Source: Cristatella mucedo (taxonomy: Eukaryota > Bryozoa > Phylactolaemata > Cristatellidae). Taken from it: a DNA stretch of 64,000 bases. A program made the translations under genes and the position numbers. The stretch spans positions 14,192,001 to 14,256,000 of the forward strand of contig WPIO01000002.1 in NCBI GenBank assembly GCA_009760855.2, given 5' to 3'. The notes beneath the pieces were generated by a model, which searched no databases, was not told the DNA's origin, and saw only the letters and a program-made list of their open reading frames with translations. Numbering within the stretch: the stretch's first letter is position 1; each line of letters starts with the position of its first letter. Positions 1 to 45,120 of this stretch are shown one piece after another.

Positions 1-355
1 AGCACAGAGCGCCAGCAAATGACCAACACCAACAGTTTATTGTAATACTCACGGAGCAGAGGGAAGCACGACTTCCTTCACCTCTCTTCCACTCGAGCCC
101 ACCCCTCCCCGCTCCTCGACCATGGCTGTGCACTGGCCGATCCCGATGATTAATCATCCGAGGTGGACCACAACTGTGCGTCGACCAACCCTGATGGTGG
201 ATCGACCTGTTCGCCAGCGGATTACGGGCCTGTGTCCATGCCACATCGCAGGCGGACCACAGCTGTGCACCGGCCCCTCTCGATGATCCTCCCAACAGCC
301 GCTCATCAGTGGTTTAGCCGAGGGGCAGAACAGCCCTGAGTACAATCCGCCTACA
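1..355 (-). mobile_element. Solo LTR (TGTAG family), truncated by window edge
   Basis: On the minus strand it starts TGTAGGCGG (351-355 reads ctaca on +). It contains the CACAGCTGTGGTCC and ACACAGGCCCGTAA blocks and an AATAAA-type signal (tttatt at about 36). These blocks recur in order at 12059-12381, 14921-15200 and in the LTRs of the element at 44393-46310. The far end lies outside the window, so the target duplication cannot be checked. Confidence 0.7.
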
Positions 356-1069
356 CGACCCTGACCTTAAGTGACTGAATCCTGATTTCGATACTTTCGC
401 TACTTAATCAGGAGCCAGCTTAGGTCAAGGAAAAGTGGTGTAACGTGGCAATTTTGAAGTTCACTACAGACGAGCCAAGATGAAGAGTTTGCGTCAGCTG
501 CAAGCACCTTACTGCTGAAGCCGGACCACCTTCGAGAGATGAGTTACAGAAGTTGAGATAGGATTTTCCCCGAGTGCATAAACTAGCTTTAATGTGGTAT
601 TCTTTCTAAGCAAGTTCGAATTTTGGGAACGTTGTTCAGCTGAGAGTATGCAGACTTTACTGCAGAGCTGAGGCGGTCATCTAGTGAATGATCGCCTGAG
701 AACACGATTACTCAGATTACGTGCATATAGTAAGTTATTCTGGCTGAGCCAATTTTGCGGATTAATATTTCTATATTATTGAAAACAATGGATTGTATCT
801 TGCAGTTTTAAGTTGTTTCTGTCGTAATTTGTAAAATTTCTGTGCCTTTCAAGTGCGAATGTCAGCAGTAAATTACCGCGTGGCTCTTTCGATCTCCTCG
901 GAGCCTCCCAACATTGCACCAACTGGGTCGGACGCTCCTCCTTAAGATAAACGTGCGCAGCATCTGCCTAACTAACACTACCGTTGAATAGGAAGAACGC
1001 GCGGATAACGCTCGTGTCGTTGCGGCTCCCTAAACAACAAGCGATTACGTGACCCGACTCTCGCCTCCC
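356..1069. other. 5' flank of the F-box gene; nothing recognised
   Basis: No ORF with protein-family features, no repeat family and no RNA gene was recognised here. It presumably contains the distal promoter of the downstream gene. Confidence 0.4.
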
Positions 1070-1084
1070 GTTGGTTAGCAACGG
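1069..1084 (+). promoter_or_regulatory. Palindrome CCGTTG-N4-CAACGG just upstream of the start codon
   Basis: A perfect 6-bp inverted repeat (CCGTTG / CAACGG) lies about 20 bp before the FBXO36 ATG. Each arm fits the MYB half-site (CNGTTR/YAACNG), and the whole resembles an RFX X-box (GTTGGT-T-AGCAAC). The function is inferred only from motif and position. Confidence 0.35.
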
Positions 1085-1101
1085 CTTGGACTTCCGTCTG
1101 A

Positions 1102-10026
<8,925 letters not shown>

Positions 10027-11334
10027 ACGCCGCCGCCGCCGCCAGTATAGCGAAGAAGCCGCTAGTAGAGCGAAGCCATCGGAGCTGCGCCACGTTCGTC
10101 GCCGGCGAGCGCCGCCGGCCGTGCTCGACGGTGCCAACGTTTTTTGAAGGAATTCGATCCATGAAGGAATTGCAACGGCGCCGCACGCACGCAAGCTCTG
10201 CTGAAAGAGCGCTGAAAGCCCGATTCGGCGGCTTCGGAGTATTTCTAGCTGGTGGTCTCGTTTCCCTGCTGTCGGCGACTTACAACCGCTTTCGTTGCTT
10301 TACGAATGTAGGCAAGGTGCGGAGCTCATAGTGTCGCCAGTGTGCAACGTCGCGCGTCCATGCGTCACGTGCATCTCGCTGAGCATACTCGCCGAGCGAG
10401 TGCGAGCGCTAGCGAAGCGTGGCATCGCTCCGTGTTCGCGACGTTCACGTCTCCGAGCCGTACTGTTTTTGCAAGCACCCGGATTTCATTTTTGTGTATT
10501 TGTAAGTTTTTTGCGAAAATCCAAATGGCCTGCTTACTGCTGGGTATGCGTACGCATTTCATACAGCGAGCCGGCCGCAAAAAGTCGGCGGAGCAAGCGC
10601 CGACCTCCTGTCTCCTTATTCCAGTTCAAAAAAGCTACCTCGGTAAAATTGACCATCGCTTTGCATGCCTTGAACTTGCGCGCGCATGAGATTGTCGTTG
10701 GCTGTTTGAATTGCCGGCCCGAAGGTCAGTCAGGGACACTTAGTTGCCAAAATACATCCGGTCTTACCAGGCCTATTACCGTTCGATACCGTCTTACGCG
10801 TGTTCAAAAGTAAGGCTCGAGTCCGAGATTTCGCTGAGTAAGCCCAACTTCATTGCGGGCGTGATATACAAGAAATCGGAGGGAGAATCGGTGCGGTTGA
10901 AAACGACCGGCTGGGCGGCTGCGATCCAGCCCCGCACTTCCGTGGGACCAGAACAGCGAACAGACGCTACTGCTGCCACCTTTTGGGATTCGAGGCGGGG
11001 CTTTAGTTTATCTTTCCTTCTCCGACCCGTCTACATACTTGGAAGTACAACGATCAAAAGTGAGCATCAATCAGAACGCTCGGGCAGTAGGTCATCCGAA
11101 GACTGGAAGTCAGCGCTGACTACCCGCCCGACCTGCCATCACTGCTGCGCACAACCTAGCGGGCTTTCGGTCGCGCTAGCAATAAGCATCCTCCTCAAGC
11201 GCGGAAAAAGGAAATTAGTCGAATTACCTAGCTGGTCGAGTAAGTAAGCTGGTAGATGAGAGAAGACTGGATGAACTAGGAAGTACAGGAGGGGCGAGAA
11301 TGCGTCGGTTGCAGGTTAAAAGAGAGTACCGTCA
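10027..11334. other. 3' flank of F-box gene; no gene recognised
   Basis: GC-rich sequence with several overlapping ORFs up to 172 codons. None shows a recognisable domain, and frames overlap on both strands. The start presumably includes the F-box 3' UTR. Confidence 0.4.
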
Positions 11335-12058
11335 TGTCATGTCACGTCATGTTATGTATCTCCGTCTGTAACACCACAAAGCCACAAAGACTATGTGGGT
11401 GTTACGCAGAAGAGTTTTGTATAGTCCACTCACAGCCTAAGCGTCTTTCGGTAAGCATTCGGTAGCCAACAGACTTCATCTCAAGCAACAAAGAGAAAGT
11501 GGGAAGCATAGCAGAGTCGGGAGAGCAGTTGAGGTAGTGAATAGCATGAAAGTAGCACCTCAGGACTGCTGAAAAGGATGAGCCATAGTCGGCAGCAGGA
11601 GAGGAGTTGTCTTGCATAAGAATTGTGGAAGCGAGTTCCACAGTCTAGGACCTTCGCAGCTAAAGCTTCTGTCGCCAACGGCCGAAGCAGAGGAATGGAG
11701 CAGCTAATTTATTGTCCACACAGGACCTGAAGGCACGAGGAGGCTGAACATGGTGCAGCAGTTCAGCTAGGTAAGGAGGAGCCAAGCCGTGGCAGGCCTT
11801 GTGGGTCACTGTAAGAACTTTGCTGTGTATCCGTTGATCATGACGCAAGCCTGTTTCTCAATCTTGTACCAGCTGAGCAAACCTTCATTGCCGCTGAGTC
11901 TGGACCATAAAGAGGCTGGCAGCTGGCGGTTTCGTTTCTTCCGAGGCAGAGGATACGCTTGTAACGATGCCATGCTACAGGCAAAGTGGTCAGCCCACAT
12001 TTCCCCAACGCAGCCAAGTCCCCGCGTGAGAGAGCTTCACGTTCTTCGAACTGTGAAG
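11335..12058 (-). mobile_element. LINE family 2, 3' fragment
   Basis: On the minus strand the broken frames encode the L2-type C-terminal motifs RIHSKVLTVTHKACHGLAPPYLAELL (split here by its flanks: RIHSKVLTVTHK, then HGLAPPYLAELL) and a decayed RLWNSLPQFL region. The tail gggagatacataac lies at the low-coordinate end. Related copies at 25945, 38262 and the right window edge share the CGGAGATACATTAC tail. It is cut at 12059 by the solo LTR. Confidence 0.75.
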
Positions 12059-12381
12059 TGTGGTTCGGCATACGGAACGCTGGCCCAGAACAACGCCAAC
12101 GGTTTATTGCTCAAGGCACGGATTATCAGCAAGACGCACGACAGCCTTCGCCCCCTTCTCACACTCCAGTCTGCCCTCCTCCTCCACTCCTCCGGTCCAC
12201 CATCTCACCACCAGCAGGTTACCGGCCTGTGTATATACCACATCACAGGCGGACCACAGCTGTGCCCCGGCAGACCCAGATGGTGAATCTGGCCACCAGC
12301 GGGTTACCGGCCTGTGTCCATGCCACATCACAGGCTCATCAGAGGAGCCGGCATACAACACATACATACACACGAACTACA
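12059..12381 (-). mobile_element. Solo LTR with 5-bp target duplication TGAAG
   Basis: On the minus strand it runs from TGTAGTTCG (ends at 12381) to CGAACCACA (starts 12059). The 5 bases on each side are TGAAG (12054-12058 and 12382-12386), the signature of LTR integration followed by LTR-LTR recombination. Internal blocks (CACAGCTGTGGTCCGCCTGTGATG, here named only by its start CACAGCTGTGG; polyA aataaac) match the element at 44393-46310. Confidence 0.88.
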
Positions 12382-12384
12382 TGA

Positions 12385-12960
12385 AGATAATGACTTGAAA
12401 GAATAATGGATAATAAAGACTTGGAACTGTAATAATAATGAAAAGAATGATAATATGCAATTTCCAATGCTCCCTAAAAGAGCTAAATTTATTTCTAAGA
12501 ATTTCACATAAGCTGTAAAGGAAGCATGTCTACTCATTAGTGTTACAATCTACAATATCAGCTAGCGTGAGCAGTCCAAGAATAATTCACTTGGACAAAG
12601 TAAATGCAGTCAGCAAAAGATGGATTTTAGCTTCATTTTTAATGTCACCAAGTCATACGATGTCAGCCATGCTTCCAGTAGACAGCAATTTCTAGGCTCC
12701 CGGTTCATAGAAACTGAGATTTCGAAGGATTTGAGGATGGTTAGAGAAGCAGCTAGATAACCGGAGTAAGAGGAGTGGATGTTACAATAAGTAACGAGGG
12801 GAAGCTTAAGGAGTAAATGTTTCTCGTAAGTAAAAGCAAGAGATGGGAGGAACCTCAAAGTGAGTGAGCGAACCATGAAGTCAATGCACTACTAGATGGG
12901 AAGCCTATGCAGGTCTCAGAGAGCTAGCGTAATATAATAGAACAATTACGATAGTCACGA
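12385..12960 (-). mobile_element. L2-like LINE fragment
   Basis: The minus frame at 12610-12876 ends with a LINE-like terminus (SYDLVTLKMKLKS), comparable to the usual PDLxxFKxxLK ending. An AT-rich reversed tail lies at 12390-12500. No intact ORF. Confidence 0.5.
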
Positions 12961-13046
12961 CGGACAAGCCAGGCTGTCAGGTTTTGCACAATCTTTTCGT
13001 TCTTATTTTAGAGGCAGGAAGAATGTGCTGAGAGAGTTACGCAAGT

Positions 13047-13170
13047 CTAGTGGAATGAATAATAATAATAAACTTGTATTGCACCCTCGGAGAGATAATT
13101 TCTCTTTCTGGGCACTTTACATTTGCTGTAAAAAAAACATTTATCGAATGGTTAGGTGTGCATAGACTAT
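13047..13170 (-). mobile_element. LINE/SINE 3' tail fragment
   Basis: (AAT)n is followed by the reversed tail ttgcaccctcggagagataatttctct...ggcactttacatttgctgtaaa, named here by its ends. It matches tails at 6740, 26466 and 48038. Confidence 0.65.
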
Positions 13171-14169
<999 letters not shown>

Positions 14170-14639
14170 CATACGAGAGAGAGAAAGAGAGAGCTTACTA
14201 AGTACGATGTGCTGATTTACGAGTTTAGCTAGTCTGCCAAGACTCGTTAAAGCGTCCTATATTAGGAATGTCTGAAGGGAGACTGGGCAGAAGACAAAAA
14301 AAGTTCAGACATCATGTAAGATGTAGCGCTGACTTCTTGAACAGTAGCCTGACAGCAGTCCTATTGCTGAAAGCTGGGAGAAAAACCTGCATCTGTGGAC
14401 ATCATTATTTTGTCAGCTTGGCAGGCAGCAGCAAATCGAGGCAGGCGAAGGTCGGTGAAGTCAATCATAATAGTACTAAATCGTTTTTATAGCCCCCTGC
14501 GAGAAATAAACTCTGTCTAGGCGATTCTCAAGTCGTTGCAAGAGAGACAATTTCCGAGCTTAATGGCATTAATTGGCTTAATGGCATGCACAGCATCATG
14601 CATTGAAAATTATGCAGATGCACATAAATATTATTGCTA

Positions 14640-14900
14640 GACCACAAAGGAAAAGTCCACAAGATGACACTAACACCTGCTGGTTATTAACATGCATGGA
14701 AGAATCCAAAAATAGAACGCTAAGCAAACAGGAACGAAAAGATAAGTTCGATACGATGCAGGAAATGCTGAACGGAACAGATGCGTCTTTAACCGAGACT
14801 TAAACGATGCAAAGTCGTTTCGTGTGGTGACTGCCCCCGGAAACAAGTTCGTGATTTCGGTGCAACTGGGTTGAAGCCCCGATCGCAAAAAGACAGTTTT
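14640..14900 (-). mobile_element. LINE 3'-end fragment
   Basis: The minus frame encodes NDFASFKSRLKTHLF, the typical C-terminus of an L2/CR1 ORF2. Upstream coding is lost; the adjoining LTR begins at 14921. Confidence 0.7.
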
Positions 14901-14920
14901 ACGAGATACGGCGAGACGAC

Positions 14921-15200
14921 TGTAGGTCGATTGCATGCGGGCTGGTGCAGCTCCTTTCCTCAACAGCTGGTGGGAGCATTCTCGAGAGGGGCCTGTGCAC
15001 AGCTGTGGTCCACTTCTAATGAGGCAATGATACAGGCCGATAATCCGCTGGTGAACAGATGGTAGATTCACCATCGGGGTCGGCCAAGGCACAGCCGGAG
15101 TCGAGGAGAGGAGACTAGAGTGGGATAGAGGGGCGAGTAAAATCGTGCTCCCTCTGCCCTGTGAGCCGTAGAATAAATTGCTGGCGTTGGTTCTGTGCGG
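14921..15200 (+). mobile_element. Solo LTR (TGTAG family)
   Basis: It starts TGTAGGTCG and shares blocks with the LTRs at 44393 and 45898: gagaggggcc, CACAGCTGTGGTCC, gattcaccatc(a/g)ggg(t/g)cggcc, and a gtagaataaattg polyA region. The right end is not sharp and no target duplication was found. Confidence 0.75.
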
Positions 15201-16836
15201 GCGTTCTTCGAGCAAGGCGAATCAAAGCACATATTTCACTTTTGACTCGGGCTCTGGCCTACCTATCAGAACTACTTTCCAATCAAGCAAGGCACAGTAA
15301 CAAGCGCTCTTTTATGTCGAGTCTTTAAGTGTGCCTTTAACACACCTCAGCTCCTTTTGAGACCACGACTTTAGTTTGTATGCTCTCATAGCATAGACAT
15401 CACTACCGACTGGCGTACCGACATTATCTGACTTGACAACGTTAAAAAAAGCGGAACATCCATCTTTTCCTCACAGCATTTCCTGGGTCTGCTGTGGTCC
15501 TTAGTATGCTTATGCCTGCTGATACTGCATGCTATCAATAACCAATTAATATGCTTCTTTGCCGCATAATTAAAATGATAAGAGATTTTGCTATCTTATG
15601 GTGCTATACAGAAACCTTAATAGCATTATTATTATCATGAATGGCCCCGAAACAATTGGATTGTTTCGCCAGCTGAGTTTCAACTCACAGTGCAGCACAT
15701 TAAAAAAATCTATTATACTGACACCAGGCGTTAAATTATCTGGATTTAACGATAAGGTCGAATTGTAGTGAACTGCTACACAGGCTTCGAAGACCTTCGA
15801 GTTCATTTCGTGATAATACAGGACCTGAAAAGGTTAACTAAGAATAGACTGGTGCTAGTACTTCAAACCAAAAATGCATGATGCGACCTTTGATCGATCA
15901 AGCAAATCACTGCTCTATCCAGGTAGCTACAGTCTACTGACTTGTTCTAAAACTCATAACACTTGGCTTCTGTAAGCTTTCTGATTTCTTGGATTGCTAT
16001 AATGCTGGAGCCAGACCCACATTGCACTTTCAAGTCATTCTCAATAGACCTTTCCCGAGTTTTCATGAAAATAAAGGTACCGCTACCAATTAAGCACTTA
16101 CAATTATACAGGTAGTGGTACACAATTATTTTTGAAGCCAAAACCAAAGTGACTGGCGGTCTGTGACTTCCGCCGTAAGAAAACTGCTTCGTTGATGCCA
16201 TTAGCCGGAAGCAGTAGTCCCAATTTTCATTCGTTATAGGATGCACGAGCTTGATGTGGGAATGTTTCTCAAGCTGCGGCACTGTCTTTGCTTTCGCTTG
16301 TACATGGGCCCAAATGATTTTTTAATGATTATTCTATGGCGCATTTAGCTTAGCTTAAAAAGAAATGCTTCTTGCAGAACTGCACCAGCGAATAAACGGC
16401 CCAACTTGCATCCAAGGTGTACCCTAGTGGTTGAGGATTGGAAGGCTTTTAAATAGTCAAACCTGATCTGTGAGCCACCTGCATGTGTAGGCACAGCCGG
16501 GTCAAAAGCGCTTCTCTTTCACCTGCCAAGCACACGCACCACCTGCCAAGCGCCAGCACCACGGCTGCTTGGGACCCTGAGACAATACCTGTCCGTAAGC
16601 CCACCAGCCGGCATTAGCTGGTGCAACTTGATCACTGCAGTCGGTCGGTGCAGTATCTGATCATTGGAAGAAGCAGGGCTCTGCTGGCTTCGACTGCTCA
16701 CCTTTAAAATAGCCCCAGGATCATAGCCATTTGATCGTAAAGCATGGCTCGTAAAGATCTATAGTCAGCAGATTCACTCTGAATACAGGTACGGACGTGG
16801 CAGCAGTGAAGTCCTGCTATCGGCAACTTTGCAGGC
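15201..16836. other. No gene recognised
   Basis: AT-richer DNA. The longest ORF is on the minus strand at 15947-16282 (111 codons), with no motif I recognise and no flanking splice or gene signals I can defend. Confidence 0.3.
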
Positions 16837-16899
16837 GGCCAGCTATTCACGACCTCGGGACCCGAGGTCGTCGGGACCCGAGGTCGTGAATTGCTGGCC
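16837..16899. repeat. Long hairpin: 23-bp stem, 17-nt loop
   Basis: Left arm 16837-16859 (ggccagctattcacgacctc...) pairs with right arm 16877-16899 with one mismatch. Inside is a direct duplication of gggacccgaggtcgt. Function unknown. Confidence 0.85.
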
Positions 16900-17567
16900 G
16901 AGCCCTTCGTGCCCGGGGGTTCACCGGAATTGAAACCCCTGCGTCAGCTCACGTGACTTTCGGTTCATCCTCCATTTTCTGGCACTTCTGCCTATCCCGT
17001 CAGCCTCTTTCCATCTTCTCCAAGTTAAGCTTGAATGCTATCCAATAAACTGAGACACTGAACTCAGCTGGTATCTTGAATACTTCACACGTGTACCTTT
17101 GTACGCAGCCGTTACTAGTCAACACCGTTAGCATTTTTTATTGAGAACTTCAACCTAGCCAAGCGACAACCAAGTGCTTACTCGCCCTTCAGAAGTCAGT
17201 TGCCTAGAAGCACGAATCTGGTTAAGGGCGAGAGGGGATACTCAGGCCCCCATTAAGCACAGCGGCCTGCCCTCAGAAGAAGCCTATTTCGATTCGCTGG
17301 CTCAGACAAGCGAATTCTCCTTAAAAAGCTTGCACCCATGACGTATTTCCGGCTCTGCATCTGGACCCAGGAACGTCCGAGTGCATCAAGGGAGTGGAAA
17401 AGATAGGGTACAGGAACTTGCACGATTGCGGCTTCCTTTCGACCAATTGAGTGGAACCCCGAGTACTCAGTATAATAACCGAGTAAATAACCGAAAAAAT
17501 AACCGAGTACTATCTGACAGAAACAGAAAATAAACACGATGGGAGCGATTCATTCTGCAACAGTAAC
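16900..17567. other. Downstream flank of HARS; nothing recognised
   Basis: It contains an aataaac-type signal near 17043 that could belong to another LTR, but no terminal TG...CA pair was found. Confidence 0.3.
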
Positions 17568-17573
17568 TTTAAT
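17568..17573 (-). terminator. Possible HARS polyadenylation signal (ATTAAA)
   Basis: The + strand reads tttaat, about 87 bp beyond the HARS stop codon. The choice is positional only. Confidence 0.35.
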
Positions 17574-17659
17574 TAATACAATCAAGTAGACTGCCATGAG
17601 TGCCAAAGCGAATGTGGCAGCATGAGACATTATGTGCGGTGCTGCCACGAGAATCTCAC

Positions 17660-40297
<22,638 letters not shown>

Positions 40298-40350
40298 TTC
40301 CGTCAGACCCGGAGTTACCAAAGCTTGAGTTACACTCTTTGAAAATGTAC

Positions 40351-40584
40351 TGTAACGCCGGTAGCTCGGCGAAGGAGGCGTAACCTGCAGCTCACCCTGC
40401 GACGTAGCCTGTTTCCGAATGCGATTTGGTGCGCGTCTACGCGAAATAAGAGGTGGCCACGCGTAAGATTTTTTTCTGGCGCCAACCTACTTACCGTTAC
40501 GAATGGTTTTGAGTTCGTGGCGTGAATTGAAAAAAGAGACACGCGAATAGGGGGATTATACTGAGCATTATTCGCAAGCGCCAA
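40351..40584 (-). mobile_element. LTR-like module A fragment at the HARS 5' end
   Basis: It starts TGTAACGCCGGTAGC on + and matches module A at 40776: gcgcgtctacgcg, aataag, ttaccgtta, gtggcgtgaattg. The terminus lies 54 bp upstream of the HARS start codon, so it overlaps the probable 5' UTR/promoter. SINE-A cuts the distal side at 40585. Confidence 0.75.
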
Positions 40585-40725
40585 GCGGGTTTGGTCCAGC
40601 GGTTAAGGTGCTCGCCCCGACCAAGGTGTGACTGAGGTCGTGGGCACGAGCCCTGATGCATATGTGAGGCGCCTGAATAGAGATTTATTTCTCTTGTGGC
40701 GCTATACAAATGAATTATAATAACA
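40585..40725 (+). mobile_element. SINE-A, forward
   Basis: A-box ggtccagcggttaaggtgc, a B-box variant gggcacgagccc, then gcctgaatagagatttattt and ctcttgtggcgctatac. Confidence 0.88.
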
Positions 40726-40775
40726 TATACATACATACACGCTTATAAATAAATATATATATATACATATATATG

Positions 40776-41430
40776 TGTAACGCCGAAGGTTCGGTCAAGT
40801 AGGCGTAACCTGCCGCTTACCGAGCGTCGTAACCTACCACCTAATGCCGTTCGGCGCGCGTCTACGCGCAATAAGCAAGCCGCCACGCAAAGAGTGCTTC
40901 TGGCGCTGACGTACTTACCGTTACTAAAGGGGGTCGTGAGTCCGCGGCGTGAGTTGGAAAGCGAGGCACACGAATGTGATTTTACTGAGCTTTATTCGCC
41001 AGAGCACAAAGTCGCTGCGCGTCTAGCTCTGTTTTATCTCCACACTCCTCACATGCTATCAACAACACAAGCGCTCTTGCGGAGGGAATACGTTCCCGCA
41101 CTTAGGCTACCTATCTCTATTGTGGGGAACGACCCAAATAAGACGAAGAACCCGAAACGGACACTAGATCCTGACTGGAGATCTAGGGCTCCACTTCCAC
41201 CATAGCGGCAGGAATACCCCACAAACCACCTCAAGCACTCTTGCTGAGGAAACACGTCTCCACACTTAGGCTACTAGCGTTTCTAGGGGGAACGACCAAA
41301 ATAGATGAAGGGGCCCGAACCAACGGAATATCTCACACACCACACCAACTACGTCTAGTTCGCACCGGCAAATCCTTATGCCGAGACCACGTGCAAGCCC
41401 TCACACATGTAGCACTTGGCTGGCTTTGGC
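40776..41430 (-). mobile_element. Module A, reverse copy
   Basis: It starts TGTAACGCCGAAGG. On the minus strand it ends GGCGTTACA after an AATAAA signal (gctttattcg on + at ~40990). Reverse complement of 42058-42734 with scattered differences. Confidence 0.7.
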
Positions 41431-42734
41431 TGAATTTTAGCGCGAACAAGAGCTGTTCGGCGGCGGGCTAGAGCCCCTTTGTCCTGGAGCAGTGAGCCAG
41501 AGAGGAGCGTCAGTGCGGTTAGAGAGGAAGCGCTTAGGAGCAGGCCAGGAAGCTCTGAGACGAGCGGCGGCGATTCGGCCTTTAGAATTGGTCCGATACT
41601 CGCGGAAGCTGCTGATAGATGTTGGCTGGCCTGTCAACCCCCGCCTTCCCTCTTTCCAAGAAAGAATCTTCTGGAACTCATTCGCCATTCAAGCTGGACG
41701 GAGGTACCCTTCCAGCGGCCTGGGGACGGTAGTAATTCCTTTCTGTAATGGGCCAAGGTGTCCGGGCCCAATACCACTAAGCTCTTGCCCATTGTTCCAG
41801 CTAGGTATTTAAGAGTCGAGCGACGCTCGCTCTTGGCCTCGTGTCTTTTTGTCTGTGGTCTTCTGTCTTTGGTCCGGCTCCGCCGTCGGACTCGTTTTCT
41901 CTGGAAGCGAGGGAGGAGGGCGGGCTGTTCGCCAGCGATTGTCGGAACAGGACGAGACAGCTCTAGGAGGATTCGGTGGAACCCCACCGAACACGGTCGT
42001 ATCGCGCCCGAGCTGGCATTTTGTGTGTTCATTCGTGTTTTGTGTTTCTTTTGTGTCGTGTGTGTGCGCGCTAGCACGTGCTCTCGGCATAGGGATTTGC
42101 CGGCGCGAGCTAGGCGTAGTTGGCGTGTGTGGAGCTCTAGTTCACCGGGTAGGGTTTAGGCTCCGGGTCGCGCTTCAGTGTGGAGAAGTATTTCCTCCGC
42201 AGGAGTGCTTGAGTTGGCGTGTGTGGAGTATTCCGGTCGCACTGGTGGGAACCGAGTTCTAGTTCACCGGGTAGGGTTTAGACTCCGGTTCGCACTTCAG
42301 TGTGGAGAAGTACTCCCTCCGCTCGAGTGTTTAAGTTGGCGTGTTTGGGGTATTCCCTCGGCACAGGTGGGAACGGATTCCTAGTTCACCGGTTAGGGTT
42401 TAGGGTCCGGGTCGCGCTTAGTGTAGAGGAGTATTCCCTCCGCAAGAGTGTTGAACGTGCGAGGAGTGTGGAGATAAAGCTGAACTAGACGCGCAGCGAC
42501 TTTGTGCGCTTGCGAATAAAGTTCAGTAAAATCCCCAATTTGTGTGTCTTGCTTCCAATTCACGCCGCGGACTCACGACCCCTTTTAGTAACGGTAAGCA
42601 GGTCAGCGCCAGAAACGCTCGTTTCGTGGCGGCCAGCTTATTGCGCGTAGGCGCGCACCGAACGGCATTAGGCGATAGGCTACGCCGCTAGGTAAGCGGC
42701 AGGTCAAGCTTACCCCGCCGAGCCTTCGGCGTTA
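41431..42734 (+). mobile_element. Modules B + A, forward copy
   Basis: B (about 41431-42015) runs into A (about 42016-42734), which ends CCTTCGGCGTTACA. A contains about three ~122-bp tandem units (agttcaccgg(g/t)tagggttta at ~42139, 42260, 42384) and gcgaataaagttcagtaaaa. This resembles an LTR with repeated U3 and a polyA signal. No gag-pol coding was recognised. Confidence 0.65.
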
Positions 42735-42744
42735 CACACACACA

Positions 42745-43660
<916 letters not shown>

Positions 43661-44007
43661 AAGGCCAGCGCGGCGATGCATTTATAAGCGCACTCGCTGC
43701 ACGTCTAGCTCAGTCCTATCTACACACTCCTCGCAGGCTCTCAACAAAACAGGCACTCTTATGGTGGAAATACGTCCCCGGGCTTAGGCTGCCTACGTTT
43801 AAAGCGGGGAACGGCCCCAATAGAAGGGGTGCCCGAACTACCGGAACCTAGAGCCTGACTGGAGAACTGGGCTTTCGGCTCCACCTTGGCAAAAGGCAGG
43901 AATACCTCGGACCTTAGCTCCTGACCGAAGAACTAGGGCTCCACTTCAGCCGTACAGGCAGAACAGCCTCCCCCTTCACACAAAAAGGCGGCAAATCTCT
44001 ATGCCGG

Positions 44008-44277
44008 TGTAGTTTGGTTCGCGCACGGCACAGAACGTCAGCCTATGACCAACACCGCCACTTTATTTCGCTACGAGCACGGAGCAGAGCACGACTCCCT
44101 TCTCCCATCTCTCCCACTGAAGTCCCGCTCCTCGACCACGGCTTCGCACTGGCCCTCGCCGACGACGCTTCCAACATCTGTCTACATCCGGCGGATTAGC
44201 GGAGGAACGATACCGTCCTGTGTCCGAGCTACGTCGGAGGCGGTGCAGCAGCCAAGCGCTGGCATCGTCAGACTACA
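44008..44277 (-). mobile_element. Solo LTR with target duplication GCCGG
   Basis: On + it reads TGTAGTTTGG at 44008 and CAGACTACA ending 44277. It is flanked by GCCGG on both sides (44003-44007, 44278-44282). AATAAA is on the minus strand (tttattt at ~44062). Confidence 0.9.
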
Positions 44278-44884
44278 GCCGGGAACAGGCGCGCGAACAC
44301 ACACAAACACAAAGATGCGAGCCGTTGGCGCTATACAGCTATATTCGGTGGCGTCCATCGAATTTCTCCTTTCGCTGACTCGCTCTGTCCTGTGTAGTTT
44401 GTGTGTATGTGTTGTATGTCGGATAAGCCACTGGTGAGCTGTTAGAAGCACCACCGAGAGGGGCCGGTGCACAGCTGTGGTCCGCCTGTGATGCGGTATG
44501 GACACAGGCCGGTAACCAGCTGGTGGCCAGATGGTTGATTCACCATCAGGGTCGGCCGTTGCACCGTCGTGGTCGATGAGTCATCGGAGTCAACTAGGGG
44601 AGGGGAGTCGTGTGAGAGGAGGGGCAGGGGCCGAGGGGAGCCGTGTGCTCTTCGGCTCCGTGCGTTAGTAATAAACTGTCGGTGTTGGGAATAGGCTGTC
44701 TCTCTGCTGTGCGAACAAACTACAAGCTATTTCTCGGCGGGAGCGACTGTGGCCCATGTAAACAGGCTGCTGAACTTCCAGAGGGAGACCAAGAAAAGTG
44801 GCTACGAACCAAGTGAGTGGCACTTGTTTTTGCTCCTTGCGAAGCAGCGGCGTTGTGCGAGGCGACAGACAGTGAGACTGCGCA

Positions 44885-45120
44885 CGGAGGAGGGCGACGG
44901 CGTCCTTGAGGAGGGCGGCGGCGTCCGCGAGGAAGGCGGCGTCGGCGTCCGCGATGAAGGCGGCGGCGGCGTCCGCGATGAAGGCGGCGGCGGCGTCCGC
45001 GAGGAAGGCGGCGGCGGCGTCCGCAAGGAAGGCGGCGGCGGCGTCCGAGAGAAAGGCGGCGGCGGCGTCCGAGAGGATGGTGGCGGCGGCGTCCGAGAGG
45101 AAGGCGGTGGAGTCCGCGAC
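44885..45120. repeat. 24-bp GC-rich tandem array (~10 copies)
   Basis: Unit ga(g/t)gaaggcggcggcggcgtccgc, named by its first bases GATGAAGGCGGC; period verified at 44953 to 44977. Inside the LTR element; the 24-bp period keeps every frame. Confidence 0.9.

Noticed and set aside
10295-11247. ORFs of 115-172 codons after the F-box gene
   Set aside because: Overlapping frames with no domain; GC-rich DNA gives few stops.
15947-16282. 111-codon minus-strand ORF as a gene
   Set aside because: No recognisable domain, splice context or repeat homology.
40330-40584. 84-codon minus ORF at the HARS 5' end
   Set aside because: It lies in the LTR-like module, in a frame different from HARS exon 1.
42380-42415. 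Telomere-like ttagggtttaggg
   Set aside because: Only two imperfect units, part of the ~122-bp repeat of module A.
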